This document shows, in pieces, positions 33,496 through 43,947 of a stretch of DNA of 64,000 nt. This DNA comes from Hirsutella rhossiliensis. Taxonomy: Eukaryota; Ascomycota; Sordariomycetes; Hypocreales; Ophiocordycipitaceae. Numbering within the stretch: the stretch's first letter is position 1; every line of letters starts with the position of its first letter. The position numbers and the translations under genes were made by a program. The notes beneath the pieces are model-generated. The model did no database searches. It had not been told where the DNA came from and worked only from the letters and a program-made list of their open reading frames with translations. The stretch is from positions 1,364,001 through 1,428,000 of the forward strand of contig NW_025408669.1 in the NCBI RefSeq assembly GCF_020360975.1. Direction: 5' to 3'.

Positions 33496-34080
33496 ATGCA
33501 AGTATCAATAAATATGCATCAAGCCATATCACCCCAGACCCCCTGTGATGAACAAGCAAATATCTTCAAGCCTCGAGACCAGCAAGCAGGCCCCGCCAAG
33601 TCAAGGCCAAGCGCCTCCTTCTCCCGCCCAATGACTCCAAGCACGGCAACCCCCGGCACGCGACCCAAAAGCAACCCAAAGCAAGGCCTGGAGTCGTCCT
33701 ACGAGATCCTCACCTGCACCATCAAGGCGCCCCCCTTTTCCTACGCCCACCTGGAACTGTACACGGACCGAGGACCCGATGACAACGGCGGCGCCGCGGA
33801 GCTGGACAACCTCCAGGTCAGGTCGTACTGCACGGCGGCCCTGCGGCAATTCCTGGGCCTAACGGGCGTGGCCATCTCCGTGGACATTCTCAAGGTCGAG
33901 GGCAGCGAGTGCTGGGTGCGGGTCCCGCGCCCGCATCTTGGCTCCTTCGCCGCCGCCATCACCGCGTGGAAGGGCACTAGCGAGGGCGGCACGCACTGTG
34001 TGCTTCGCGTCAGGCAGTGCGCCGACTGGCTCGGCATGATGGTCGGGGCTGACGGTCAAGACCGGGTGTGGAACAGCTGA
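33496..34080 (+). CDS. POP8: RNase P/MRP subunit POP8-like
   Basis: Single exon, 194 aa. The first 60 or so residues are Ser/Pro/Thr-rich and probably disordered. The rest is a compact alpha/beta domain: YEILTCTIKAPPFSYAHLEL, LDNLQVRSYCTAALRQFLGLTGVAISVDIL, then KVEGSECWVRVPRPHLGSFAAAITAW. This pattern is typical of fungal Pop8, a Pop5-related protein of the RNase P and RNase MRP ribonucleoproteins that process pre-tRNA and pre-rRNA. ATGs at codons 7 and 46 are alternative starts; the domain is unaffected. Assigned by pattern recognition without a search. Confidence 0.78.
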   Translation: MQVSINMHQAISPQTPCDEQANIFKPRDQQAGPAKSRPSASFSRPMTPSTATPGTRPKSNPKQGLESSYEILTCTIKAPPFSYAHLELYTDRGPDDNGGAAELDNLQVRSYCTAALRQFLGLTGVAISVDILKVEGSECWVRVPRPHLGSFAAAITAWKGTSEGGTHCVLRVRQCADWLGMMVGADGQDRVWNS

Positions 34081-34240
34081 TGGATCTAAACTCTGGAGTT
34101 GTTGCGCGCAAGTCTAGATTTACACGGGTATCTATGTGCTCGTTACTTGTAACCCGCCCAAACAAGATCCAGGTCACGTATTCCAGACGCCGGGGCTAAT
34201 GCGTTCCTGATGCTCCGAGGCTTGTTGCCCGTCATCCGCC

Positions 34241-36019
34241 CTACATCAAAGACGACATGAGAGAGCTCTGTGCGTACGCCTGTCGACTGCGTTAGCGGGT
34301 GTACCAGTACGACATGAAAGCGTCGGGCTCCTCACCATCGGGCGAATGTCTGGATGAGGCACGGCATCAAACTGCTCATACTGGAGCTTGTAGTCGGAGC
34401 GGATATTGATGTAAGCTCCCCGATTCTCCGTCGAATCGCAGTATCTTGGTGCCGAGAAGACTAATACGATTTGTAAGTAAGAGGGCAAACCCGAAGAGAG
34501 CACATGACAAGAGTTGCGCACCTGTGACGCATTTTCCATCATGCTGAACCTCGTAGCCATCCATGCGAACCTCGTGACTTCGAATAACGGCCTCGAGACC
34601 GTTCTTTTCGCAGAACCGCTTGGTGACGTCTGGTCCAAACTGCATGCCAACGCCTCGCTTGCTCGGTCGGCGGCCCTGCTCCTCTTGAGGGTCCGTCCAG
34701 AGGATTTCCATCATCAAGCCGGATTGGCCTGGCTGCCGTTGGTTGTGTCTGTTTAGTTTCCGAATGTCGTCCAAAGTAACGTTGTCGTCGGAGAACAAGC
34801 CGCCGTGGAGAACCAGATACTTTCTTCCGATCAGCGTTGCCAGCGGCAAGGCCGAGAAGCTTTCCGAGAACAGCTTGAAGACTCTGCGCATCCCGTCAGC
34901 CAACGTACTGACAACACGGTACAAGGAGTGCTCACCGCTCGTTGTACTTGGCCTTGCACTCTCCCTCGAACCCATAGACGCGATTCATGTCGTCCGTCTC
35001 GTGGTTGCCTCTGTTCAGGAAGAAGCCGTGGGGCCTCAGCCACTTGTAAGCATACAGCAATAGGGCGATTTCTGTCGACCAGGACCCCCGGTCGACAAAG
35101 TCACCGTTGAACAGATACCAGTGCTTCTCGGCGGGAGCTCCGTTGCGCCGGAAGAGCTCCATGAGATCAAAGTATTGGCCTGGGAGACGTCAGTGGGTTT
35201 GAGACGCTCGGAATAGCTCAGGCTACTGACCGTGCGTGTCGCCGCAGACGGTAAGCTGGACGTCGTCTGGAATCTCCATCTCCACCATGGTCGCTTCCTC
35301 GTACACCATTTCCTTGACCTTGACGACGATTTGGTAAACATACTTGCGATGTATCTTCTTGCCAGTCTTGAATCTCTCCGTCATGTCGTCGATGAATTCC
35401 TGCGTCATCTCGTTTTCGAGGCGCACGCCGTCGTAGTCGGCCTCGACGACCATGGAGTCCAAGTCGAGGCCCTCTGCCGCTGACGGCTCTTCGCCGACCT
35501 CGATGGCGGCAAAGAAGGCCAGTTGCCGCACAATCTTTTTGCATTCTTCCAACTTGAGCCTGGCATCCTTGTTGCTGGGGTCCAACCGGACGCATTCTTT
35601 GAAGTCATCGATGGCTTCCTTGGGTCGGAGAATGGCGGTGCGAGCGAGACCGCGCCGGTAGTATGCCTGGACAGAATCTGCGCGTCAGACAGTCCCAAGC
35701 CAGCTATTGCCCTGAGCAAGGACTTGGCGTTTGCTCACCTTGATCAGCTTTGGGTTAAGCTCGATGGCTTTTCCAGCATCGGAGATGGCATATCCGTACG
35801 CTTCGGTTTTGATGTATGCCTGGCGACGTCGGTCAGTCAGCACACGAGCTACGGCTAGCTGCCAGGGTTCGGACGGACTTGGGCGCGGTTGGTGAAGAAG
35901 GCGGGCTCCTTGTCGTTGAGCTCAATGGCCTTTGAGTAGAAGGTGACGGCAGCCGGGAAGTCGCCAGCCGCGAACGCCTTGTTCCCCTGGTTTTTGAGGT
36001 CGACGGCTTGTTGCGACAT
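34241..36019 (-). CDS. PPT1: Serine/threonine protein phosphatase 5 (PP5, TPR-containing)
   Basis: Seven exons, 36019-35879, 35819-35739, 35666-35231, 35179-34936, 34883-34522, 34460-34336 and 34279-34241, encode about 475 aa. All six introns (51-72 nt) are GT...AG and keep frame, reading NRAQAYIKTEAYG, LIKAYYRRGLA, GDTHGQYFDL, NERVFKL, CVTVFSAPR and IRPMAYAQSS across the joins. Three TPR repeats occupy about residues 1-110. The metallophosphatase domain has GDTHG, GDFVDRG and RGNHET, with metal-binding Asp, His and Asn present. The MAYA-containing C-terminal tail, part of PP5 autoinhibition, is in the last 13-codon exon. PP5 works with Hsp90 via the TPRs. The length is as expected. Confidence 0.95.
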
Positions 36020-36631
36020 GGCGACGCAGAGGCGCGAGGCAGTTCGCAGTCGATTCGGCACGGGCGAGCGGAGTGTGAGCCGGAGATGGCCGAGACAACG
36101 ACGAGGGGCAGGTGTGGATGGGTGTTATATCTGCAAGGAGAGGCGATAGAGAAACAAGGCGCCACAAAAGCTGTAGCGGAAAAAGGGCACGGGCGACTTG
36201 TTGGTGGTCTAGCAGCTAATAGTGGAAGTCAAAGCCGAGCGTCGGAAGAAACTTTTGGAGGACCGCTTGCAGATGCGGGGAGGGGTACATCCACGATTGC
36301 CCTGGCTGCTCCCCGCTGTCCGGTACTACTGCCGTGATGTGCCCTGTGGATGAGGGAACCTGTGGATGATGCTAGAATCCGGCCCTCGAGGTACCTACAG
36401 CACGTAGCGGGGCCTGCGACCTGTCCCGCTCATTGATTGATAAGAACCAGAGGGTCAGATAACGGTTAGTTGCATAAAGCTGGATACGTGCTCGCGGTCG
36501 CGGCTCACTTCCTCCACCAGCCATCGCACTCAGCCTTTCCGGACTTCGCGAGCCCGCCCTTGACCTCCGCTGGTACGACACATCATGGTTGACTGGCCTG
36601 CATCGCCTAACGACTCGCGCACATTCTCGCC
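36020..36631. promoter_or_regulatory. Shared divergent promoter region, PPT1/ESS2
   Basis: These 612 bp lie between two divergent start codons. A GAGGTACCTACAG word lies near 36388. No TATA box is seen. Confidence 0.5.
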
Positions 36632-37966
36632 ATGGATTCGACTTCGCCCAGCTCAAAGGCCCTTGTGCGCAAGAGGTCCGAGACAGACTTGATGCCGCCT
36701 CCGCCTCCAGTCAAGAAGTTGAAGCGGCCCAAGCAGGTCTTGAACGAGGAGGACTATACCAACACGCTCTCGCACATCATCGTGAGGGATTTCTTCCCCG
36801 GCATCAAGGTGTCGGCAGTTCAACACGAGTACCTCGACGCTTGCGAGTCTCGAGACGCCGCATGGATCTCAAACGCGCGCCAGAGACTCCATGATGTCCT
36901 GACTCCCAGACGACCGAGATCGCACTCTACGCCCAAGCCCTCGCAGGACAACGGACGGACTCCAACTACCTTTGTGGGAGACACACCGAGCTCGGCCGCA
37001 CCCACCATGATTGACGAAAAACCGCCACCCGGCATCAACATGGGCCTCTCCAGGTTCCAGTCCAAGTACACGAGCGAAGATAACGAGAGCTTCTACAAGC
37101 TACTGGATAAGCAGAATCAGAAAAAGGCAGAGAAGCACGCCTGGATGTGGAACAACAACAAGCTGCCCTCGAAGCAGATGATCAAGCAGAAAGAAGTCAT
37201 GGACAGGCTGAAAAAGCAGCGAAGCCTGGTCGACGACGGGTTCAAGCGCGATCGCCTTGCCATCCTAGATGTCGATAATCGGCCGGCGAGGCCCGACTCC
37301 TGGAAAGCGGCTCCGAGAAACGGCTTGATGTTTCAGCCAAGCGGTCTCGACGAAGGCGTCGCCACAGTTGCGCAAAAAGCCGACGAATCGTCGCGAATGG
37401 GCCCGAGGGCCATAGTGTACGAGAATACCAGGATACCGCAGCCCCATATCCCGCAACGCCCCCTTTCGCCTACAATGTCTGCGATCCGGGACGCCGCTGC
37501 AGGGCGGCCACGTCGCCAAGACCGAGACTCTAGTGACGTTGGCGGCGGTGAAACTCCGAGGGTGAATGGCTACACATACGTCGATGACGAAGACGATGAG
37601 CCCTCTACCGCTCAGTCTTCCCCTGCCATTGACCTTGGGCCGGGTGACGCACACAACCCGTTCAAGTTGCAGGAGCTAAGGAAAAGGGAGTCGCTGCACG
37701 AACGGTTGGTGGAGCGGATAGCCAAATCCAACAAGGAGTCTTCACGCCACGGGCTTGCCGGGAAAGCCGAGAAAGGCCAGGTGCCAAAATTCCCAAGCAG
37801 TCCGCGGATCTCGGGAAACTTTACACCAGCGGCCCAAAGACTGCTGAGCAAAATGGGGACGCCGAGAAGCAAGACACCTAGCACCTCGTTTGGCCAGTCG
37901 ACGCCCATGAAGCTGCGAGGATCGCTTTTGAAGAGCGTCACGAAGCCCAGCTCAAAACAAGGGTGA
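36632..37966 (+). CDS. ESS2: ESS2/DGCR14 splicing-associated nuclear protein
   Basis: Single exon, 444 aa. The conserved Es2 core starts at about residue 30: VLNEEDYTNTLSHIIVRDFFPGI, then HEYLDACESRDAAWI. The middle has the family block YTSEDNESFYKLLDKQNQKKAEKHAWMW, then PRAIVYENTRIP, and the end has the SPTMSAIRDAA and GNFTPAAQRLLSKMG stretches. Es2 (DGCR14; Bis1 in fission yeast) is a component of late spliceosomes. A short KRPK/KKLKR stretch near residue 30 could be a nuclear signal. Intronless, unlike most neighbours. Confidence 0.92.
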   Translation: MDSTSPSSKALVRKRSETDLMPPPPPVKKLKRPKQVLNEEDYTNTLSHIIVRDFFPGIKVSAVQHEYLDACESRDAAWISNARQRLHDVLTPRRPRSHSTPKPSQDNGRTPTTFVGDTPSSAAPTMIDEKPPPGINMGLSRFQSKYTSEDNESFYKLLDKQNQKKAEKHAWMWNNNKLPSKQMIKQKEVMDRLKKQRSLVDDGFKRDRLAILDVDNRPARPDSWKAAPRNGLMFQPSGLDEGVATVAQKADESSRMGPRAIVYENTRIPQPHIPQRPLSPTMSAIRDAAAGRPRRQDRDSSDVGGGETPRVNGYTYVDDEDDEPSTAQSSPAIDLGPGDAHNPFKLQELRKRESLHERLVERIAKSNKESSRHGLAGKAEKGQVPKFPSSPRISGNFTPAAQRLLSKMGTPRSKTPSTSFGQSTPMKLRGSLLKSVTKPSSKQG

Positions 37967-38519
37967 CCTTTTGTGGATTCCAGATCTTGTGTATAACCAG
38001 CTTGTTTTTGGGCAGCCAGGCGTTATGTCGCGTTTGGGGTACTACAATCAGCGGTGCGGTCGAAGCTGATATGGTGAAGGAAAGCATGCTAGATGGGCCT
38101 CAGACTTGGTTTATAACAGAGCAGTCTGAGACTCAACACTAGAGAGGCTCTTGGAACGAGAGTTTAGGCGTTTTTGACGAGGAGGTCACAGATATCAGCT
38201 GACGAGTGGAGTGAGGATTCATTCGAGGAACGAAGGGGGAGGTTTTGGCTGAATGATTGCCTAGCACGGGCATACAGGCAATCTTGAGTCGAGATTGAGG
38301 CAGAGAAGCAACAGATTCCGATCAAATGCCCCCTCTTTGCAAAGTGAGAACGCGTTATTCGTAGGAGCGGTCCATATCGTGGTACTCGTTTAGCTGCATA
38401 CAAAGCTTTAGGTGCATGTAATGACGATACTTGACCATGTTTTTTGCCCACGGCGTAACAGCCTCGACAAAAACCCCTTGATCGATGCGCCGCTCGGCCC
38501 TTCGAGCCCCCAGGTCCTC
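37967..38519. other. ESS2 3' flank and COQ8 promoter
   Basis: This 553-bp tandem spacer includes an AT-richer part near 37970-38400. The COQ8 frame is open from 38412 and an earlier ATG lies at 38421, so part of it could be coding. Confidence 0.5.
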
Positions 38520-40562
38520 ATGCGCTTTGTGGACTTGGCCGTCGACCTCGCCGCAGTGCTCAATGCCTCGCGGTCCGTGGCGTCCAAGCACATTGCCCTG
38601 CGCAGCCGACAGCTCGACGCCTACAGCAGGAACTCGAGCATCGCGGCGACATGGAGGAGTGTGAAGCCATCACGCGAGGCGGGGACGACCAGCGGTAGCG
38701 AGCAGGCGAAAGCATCTCCAGAGACTGCGACGTCCGCCGGCATAGACATTCGTGGCCAGGTAGCGTCGGAAACGAAAGGCGCGAGTGCATCTCCATTCGC
38801 TTCGATACAGCAGAATACTCCCGGCAACAAAGATGTGTTGAGAGACTTGAATGTTCCATCTGATGTCGACGTATCAATCTTCCATACAGCCCGGGGCTCC
38901 AAGATATTGGAGTCGTTGAAGAAGAAGAATGCCGCCGATACAGCAAGGACACAGGCTGGAGGGCCTGCCAGGGAACATCCTTTGCGTTATTGGCCTCATG
39001 GACCTCCCGCAGAAGCCGATCCGATGCCCAGCTCCAACGACAGCGCGGTCGAGAAAGACAGTGCGGCTCCAGCGTCTCCATCTCCTTGGCCGGTTGACGC
39101 CTCACCAGCTGCTGAGCGTCAGATCCCAGACGCCTCACCAGCTCAAGCGACGCCGACAAAGGTGGACGAGGAAACCGTCGACATGGCCAAGGAGCTGATT
39201 GCAGGCGAGGCGCCCAGCCCAACCGCGTACAAGCTGCGCGAGTCCAAAGTGCCGGCGTCCCGCTTCAGCCGCCTGTGGAACTACGGAGGCCTGGCTGCCG
39301 GCATGCTGGGCGGAGCCATGACGGAGAGCGTCAGCCGCGCGCTTGGCGGTGGCGGCCAAGGGTCCGTCATGCTCAGCGGAAAGAACATGGAGAGGCTGGT
39401 GGCCCGGCTTTCCCGCATGAGAGGCGCCGCCCTCAAGCTTGGCCAGATGATGAGCCTGCAGGACTCAAAGATGCTCCCTGCGCCGATCCAAGAGGTGCTC
39501 CAGCGGGTGCAGGACAAGGCGGATTACATGCCCGCTTGGCAGCGAGACCGGGTCCTCGTCAGCAATCTGGGCGATGGCTGGAGAGACTTGTTCAGCGAGT
39601 TTGAGGAAACCCCTATTGCGGCGGCGTCGATTGGCCAGGTGCACAGGGCCGTTCTCCGGTCCAACGGCAGAAAGGTGGCCGTCAAGATTCAGTTCCCCGG
39701 GGTGGCCGCCTCCATCGACTCGGACCTGGACAACCTGGCCATCCTGCTCAACGCGACTAAGCTCCTGCCCAAGGGGCTGTACCTCAACAAGACGATTGAC
39801 AACGCCCGGGTCGAGCTCGGGTGGGAGTGCGACTACGAGCGAGAGGCGCAGTGCGCGAGGCGCTACAAGGAGCTCCTCCGGGGTGAAGACGTGCTGCTCG
39901 CGCCCGACGTACACCCCGAGGCGTCGGGCAAGCAGGTCCTCACCATGGACTTTATGGAGGGCGTCGGCGTCACGCGCGTCAAGAGCTTCACGCAGGAGCA
40001 GCGCGACTGGATCGGCACGCACATCATGCGCCTGTGCCTGCGCGAAATCACAGAGTTCAAGTTTATGCAGACGGACCCCAACTGGACAAACTTCCTCTAC
40101 AACGCCGACCTGCGCAAGCTCGAGCTGCTCGACTTTGGCGCCTCGCGCGAGTATCCCGAGGCATTCGTCCGCCAGTACGTGCAGCTCCTCGACGCCGCCT
40201 CGCGCGCCGACAGGGAGGCCGTTAGGACGCTCTCCCAGCGGCTCGGCTACCTCACGGGCCACGAGAGCAAGGCCATGGTCGACGCGCACGTCGACTCGGT
40301 CCTGACCCTGGCAGAGCCGTTTGGCGTCTCGGCCCCCCGCGTGTACGACTTCAAGGACCAGACCATTACCGACCGCGTCAGGGCCCTGATCCCCGTCATG
40401 CTGCGCGAGCGTCTTGCGCCGCCGCCCGAGGAGACGTACAGCCTGCACCGCAAGCTGAGCGGCGCGTTTCTGCTGTGCGCGCGGCTTGGTAGCAGGGTGG
40501 CCTGTAGAGATATGTTTGCCAAGGCCGTCGACAAGTCGGGATACGTCGATAGGAAGGCGTGA
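38520..40562 (+). CDS. COQ8: Mitochondrial ADCK/ABC1-family protein COQ8
   Basis: Single exon, 680 aa from ATG 38520, which begins MRFVDLAVDLAAVLNASRSVASKHIALRSRQLD, the usual fungal COQ8 start. An earlier in-frame ATG at 38421 would add 33 residues. A long Ser/Pro-rich linker precedes the atypical kinase domain. Hallmarks are the KxGQ motif (LKLGQMMSLQD), the Ala-rich loop in place of the Gly-rich loop (AAASIGQVHRA), the VAVKIQFPGV lysine, the QTDPNWTNFL catalytic loop and LLDFGASREY. COQ8 supports assembly of the coenzyme Q synthesis complex on the inner mitochondrial membrane and behaves as an ATPase rather than a protein kinase. Confidence 0.95.
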   Translation: MRFVDLAVDLAAVLNASRSVASKHIALRSRQLDAYSRNSSIAATWRSVKPSREAGTTSGSEQAKASPETATSAGIDIRGQVASETKGASASPFASIQQNTPGNKDVLRDLNVPSDVDVSIFHTARGSKILESLKKKNAADTARTQAGGPAREHPLRYWPHGPPAEADPMPSSNDSAVEKDSAAPASPSPWPVDASPAAERQIPDASPAQATPTKVDEETVDMAKELIAGEAPSPTAYKLRESKVPASRFSRLWNYGGLAAGMLGGAMTESVSRALGGGGQGSVMLSGKNMERLVARLSRMRGAALKLGQMMSLQDSKMLPAPIQEVLQRVQDKADYMPAWQRDRVLVSNLGDGWRDLFSEFEETPIAAASIGQVHRAVLRSNGRKVAVKIQFPGVAASIDSDLDNLAILLNATKLLPKGLYLNKTIDNARVELGWECDYEREAQCARRYKELLRGEDVLLAPDVHPEASGKQVLTMDFMEGVGVTRVKSFTQEQRDWIGTHIMRLCLREITEFKFMQTDPNWTNFLYNADLRKLELLDFGASREYPEAFVRQYVQLLDAASRADREAVRTLSQRLGYLTGHESKAMVDAHVDSVLTLAEPFGVSAPRVYDFKDQTITDRVRALIPVMLRERLAPPPEETYSLHRKLSGAFLLCARLGSRVACRDMFAKAVDKSGYVDRKA

Positions 40563-40782
40563 TGGAACAGAACTCTCGGAGGATATCTACCTGTATCAAC
40601 AAGTGTCAAGGACGAGGGGACACGCATTGTACAACCACGCGCAACAGACATAGCACCGCTTCTTAGATATCTGCCTAGCGTTGCTCCAATATAGAACAAG
40701 ACGAAATGTCTGGGTATCGTTCACATCAAGGCACCTCGTAGGATCGAATCGTGGCGTGTACTCATCACCACACACGACGTCC

Positions 40783-41798
40783 CTAGTGTCGATCCCTGAC
40801 CCTCTCCAGCGAGTCGAGCTCCTTCTTCTCCTTGCCCGCAACCTTCTTGCGCTTCCTCGCAATTGCCTTGTCCACCTGGCCCTTGCTCATGCCCTCGTAG
40901 CGCTTCGTCAGCAGCCGCTCCTTTTGCTCGCGCTTCTTGAGGTAAAAGGGCTTCTTGCCCTGCGCCACGAGCTCCTTTTCGTGGCGGCGATGCTCGCGCA
41001 GCAGCGCCTCCTCGTCGTGCTTTTTGCGCGTGGCTTTCCGGCGCGACTCCATCGACATGAGCTGCCGCTTGAGGCGCTCCTTTGCATCGGCGTCCTTTGT
41101 CTTTTTGATCTGCGCGCGCAGGTCGGCCATTTCGCTGTCGCGGTACTCGTCGAGGAAGGCGTAGGCCTTGCTGGCCTGGGACTCGTCCAGGTGGCCGCTG
41201 CCGACCAGGGGGTCGAAGCGCGGGTCGCGGTGCTTGCGGCGCGGGTCGGCGAGGATCTCGCGCCGGCGGGACACGGGCCTCTTGGACGTCTGCTCCTGGG
41301 GCGCGTGCTTGGAGGAGCGTTTCGGCGTGGGCTTGGCCTCTGCCTTCTTGGTGCCGCCGCGCTTGGCCGCTTCGTCTTGGACCTTGTCTGTTGCAGGCGT
41401 GTCGTCGGCAGAAGCCTTCTTTGACCTGCGGTTCGGGGGCGGGAGGGAGGCTTGCGCGCGGGCTAGAGCTCCAAAGGAGACGGAGGAAAGGTTGACATGT
41501 GGAGCGTTTTCATCGGCGTCGGAATCGTCTGACTGAGGTGGGGTGAGCAGCAAGCCTAGACCAAGTGCGAGAGACAAGGATCGTTGCGTAGACACACCTC
41601 TAACTCAGACTCGGACTCGTCATCTGAAGCAGCTGAGCTGCTGTTGTCGTCGTCGTCGTCGCCGCCCGTCCGCTCCTCGGACAAGTCATCCTGGGATGAT
41701 TCTCCTTCAGACCCCGGTTCCGGCTCCCAATCATCTTCCCGCCTGGCGCGCACGCGCCTCTCAAGGCCCAGCGAGGACTGTTTTCTCTTCGAGGACAT
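40783..41798 (-). CDS. RRP36: rRNA-processing protein RRP36
   Basis: Two exons, 41798-41598 and 41532-40783, encode about 316 aa; the 65-nt intron is GTGTGT...CTCAG. The N-terminal third is acidic and disordered (GGDDDDDNSSS). The C-terminal half is the conserved Rrp36 domain: RRREILADPRRKHRDPRFDPLVG, FLDEYRDSEMADLRAQIKK, then GKKPFYLKKREQKERLLTKRYE. Rrp36 is a nucleolar protein of the 90S pre-ribosome needed for early 18S rRNA cleavages. ATG 41798 (MSSKRKQSS) is the first in-frame ATG. Convergent with COQ8, divergent from the FCP1-like gene. Confidence 0.93.
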
Positions 41799-42320
41799 GG
41801 CTCCTGCTTTGGATGCCAACCCGCAGACGATTGCTGTGCAAGTCGACGTCGGGCCGGTGAATTTTCGAGGCTCATGGGCTTATCGATAGATCAAGCCCGT
41901 TTAGACGCACAGAAGCTTTTTGCCCGACCTTGAGGCGGAATTTGAAGCAAATATGCATATATGCAGAGCGGGGCGGCCCGAGGAGCCGGTACATACATAC
42001 GTACTACCTGTGCCTGGTCAGCGCAAAAACGAAGGCCAAAAAAAAATTATCGATGGTCCGACGAACAAGGCAGATCTACGGCCCCCGCCGAATCGCTCAC
42101 GAAAACGCTGCACGACCGCGATCTCTGGATGCGACCGCGAAGGCTCTTTCACCTCGCCAACCTCGCCTCCTCCAACAAAGCGCCAAAACCGCAGCAGCAG
42201 CAGCCGCGGTTCAAGGCCAAGGGGCCGCCACCGCGCTCCACTCGCCGCGCCGCCGCCGCCAACGACGACAACCCGCAGGCGGACCATGGACCGGCGCCGA
42301 CCCTGCGGCCGTCTGCAGCG
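41799..42320. promoter_or_regulatory. Divergent promoter region, RRP36/FCP1-like
   Basis: These 522 bp lie between start codons. The frame of the FCP1-like gene is open upstream to about 41961, so a longer N-terminus cannot be excluded. Confidence 0.45.
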
Positions 42321-43549
42321 ATGAACTACTACTCCCAGCCGGGATACGCCCACCTGCCAACTGTCCCCAGGCAGCAGCAATACGGCGCACCGCAGTGGAT
42401 GATGCCGCCCGCCGGTCCTCCTCCCCAACCTTACCCTCACCACCACCGAGACCACTTTGCGCCGGCTCAGCAGCAGCAGCGACCCCCCCCAGTCCCTCCG
42501 ACCTCCACAGCCTCGCCCCAGGGGCCTCTTGTTCAGATCCCAGGCCTGACTCTGCTCAACGCCATGTCCCAGGCCGGCCCGCAGTCCAACGCGCCCCCTC
42601 CGCCCGGCCCGTCGCCGGCGGTCCGCGCGCAGCCCGCCATGAAGGGCATCAAGCGCAAGTCTGCCCGGGTCGCCGCTGCGAAGGCGAATTCTTCCACGGC
42701 CGCCAAAAACGGCGCAAAACCCATACCACGCCCTGTTCCCGAGTACGTCGTGCCTGGTGTCCTCCCTGCCCTCTCGGCTCCTCCCCCGCCAACTTGCTGA
42801 AGCTGACCTGCCGCAGGCCCTCCGCCGCAGCCAGGAACGATCCCCGGGAGGAGCGCCAGGTCCCGAGCCGCAAGTCCGGCGGCGTCCCCGAGCCAACACC
42901 TCTCTACCTCGCGCGATCCTTCGCCCCGCCCGCCACCCTGCCGCAGCCGCGCCGCATCCTCGTCATCCTCGACCTCAACGGCACCGTCCTCTACCGCCCC
43001 ACCCGTCGCCAGCCCACCACCTTTGTCGAGCGTCCCCACGCCCGCCGCTTCCTGGCCTACTGCCTCGAGGCCTTCCACCTCGCCGTCTGGTCCTCGGCTC
43101 GCCCCGACAACGTCCAGCACATGCTCACCCAGCTGCTCACCCGGGAGCAGCGCCAGCGCTGCGTCGTCACCTGGGCCCGCGACCGCCTCGGTCTTTCGCA
43201 AGACGACTACAACTCGCGCGTCCAGTGCTACAAGCGCCTCGCCACCGTGTGGAACAACGACAAGGTCCAGGCCTCCCACCCGACTACCGGCCGAGGCGGC
43301 CGCTGGGACCAGTCCAACACGGTGCTCGTCGACGATTCCAAGGAAAAGGGTCGCAGCGAGCCCCACAATATCCTGGCCGTCCCCGAGTTCTCCGGCTTGC
43401 AGAACGAAATGGCAGACGTCCTGCCGCAGGTTCACGACTATCTCAATGTACTGTGCTACCAGCAAGACATTAGCAGATATATGCGCCAGAACCCATTTAA
43501 GCTCGACCCAAGCTATCGATTGTCCACCTCCCCTGCTCCCGGGGTTTGA
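42321..43549 (+). CDS. FCP1-homology (HAD-type) domain protein
   Basis: Two exons, 42321-42742 and 42817-43549, encode about 384 aa. The 74-nt intron is GTACGT...GCAG and changes frame correctly. Residues 1-140 are Pro/Gln-rich and disordered with a basic patch (MKGIKRKSARVAAAK). The FCP1/NIF domain starts at about 175: ILVILDLNGTVLYRP, then LAVWSSARPDNV, KRLATVWN and NTVLVDDSKEK. This is the HAD fold of CTD phosphatases, but the second acidic residue of DxDxT is Asn (DLNGT), which is common in one fungal and plant subgroup. Whether it is catalytically active is uncertain. Possibly nuclear. Confidence 0.82.
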
Positions 43550-43947
43550 GATGTGCGCGAGACACGCCGGCGTTGGCGTACGGGCGGCGTTGGCGGTGCA
43601 GGGTGAATTGGCGCCTTTTCTGCAAAGGGACGTGGTTTGCATATCCGTCAATCGGCTTTGAGCCGCCCTTCTTCATGATACCCCACCACGGCGCACACGA
43701 GACAGGCAGATCTCATAAGTCACATGCAAGAGCGGTTATCAAAACCCAGGTGCAGCATATATTCGCTGCCTAGAATCTGGTTCCTACTTCCGCCTTCCCA
43801 TCCACCTAAGAGTCATCGCGCATCTAGGACATCACATGCGAGCTACCATCGTGACTCGACCGAGTCGAACATGTTTTCCTCGTAATTCATTTCCTCTGCC
43901 ATGTCCCGTCGTTTTCATCGCCCGCTCCAGACCTCTCTAAAAGACGC
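43550..43947. other. Convergent 3' flanks
   Basis: This 398-bp spacer lies between convergent stop codons of the FCP1-like and eEF1B-gamma genes. No gene is seen. Confidence 0.5.

Noticed and set aside
39465..40448. 327-codon open frame on the minus strand
   Set aside because: It is the mirror of the COQ8 coding sequence, caused by high third-position GC; no independent domain.
41930..43549. One 539-codon frame as the complete FCP1-like gene
   Set aside because: Its first half is Arg/Pro-rich noise in the wrong frame; splicing at 42743-42816 joins a coherent N-terminus from another frame.
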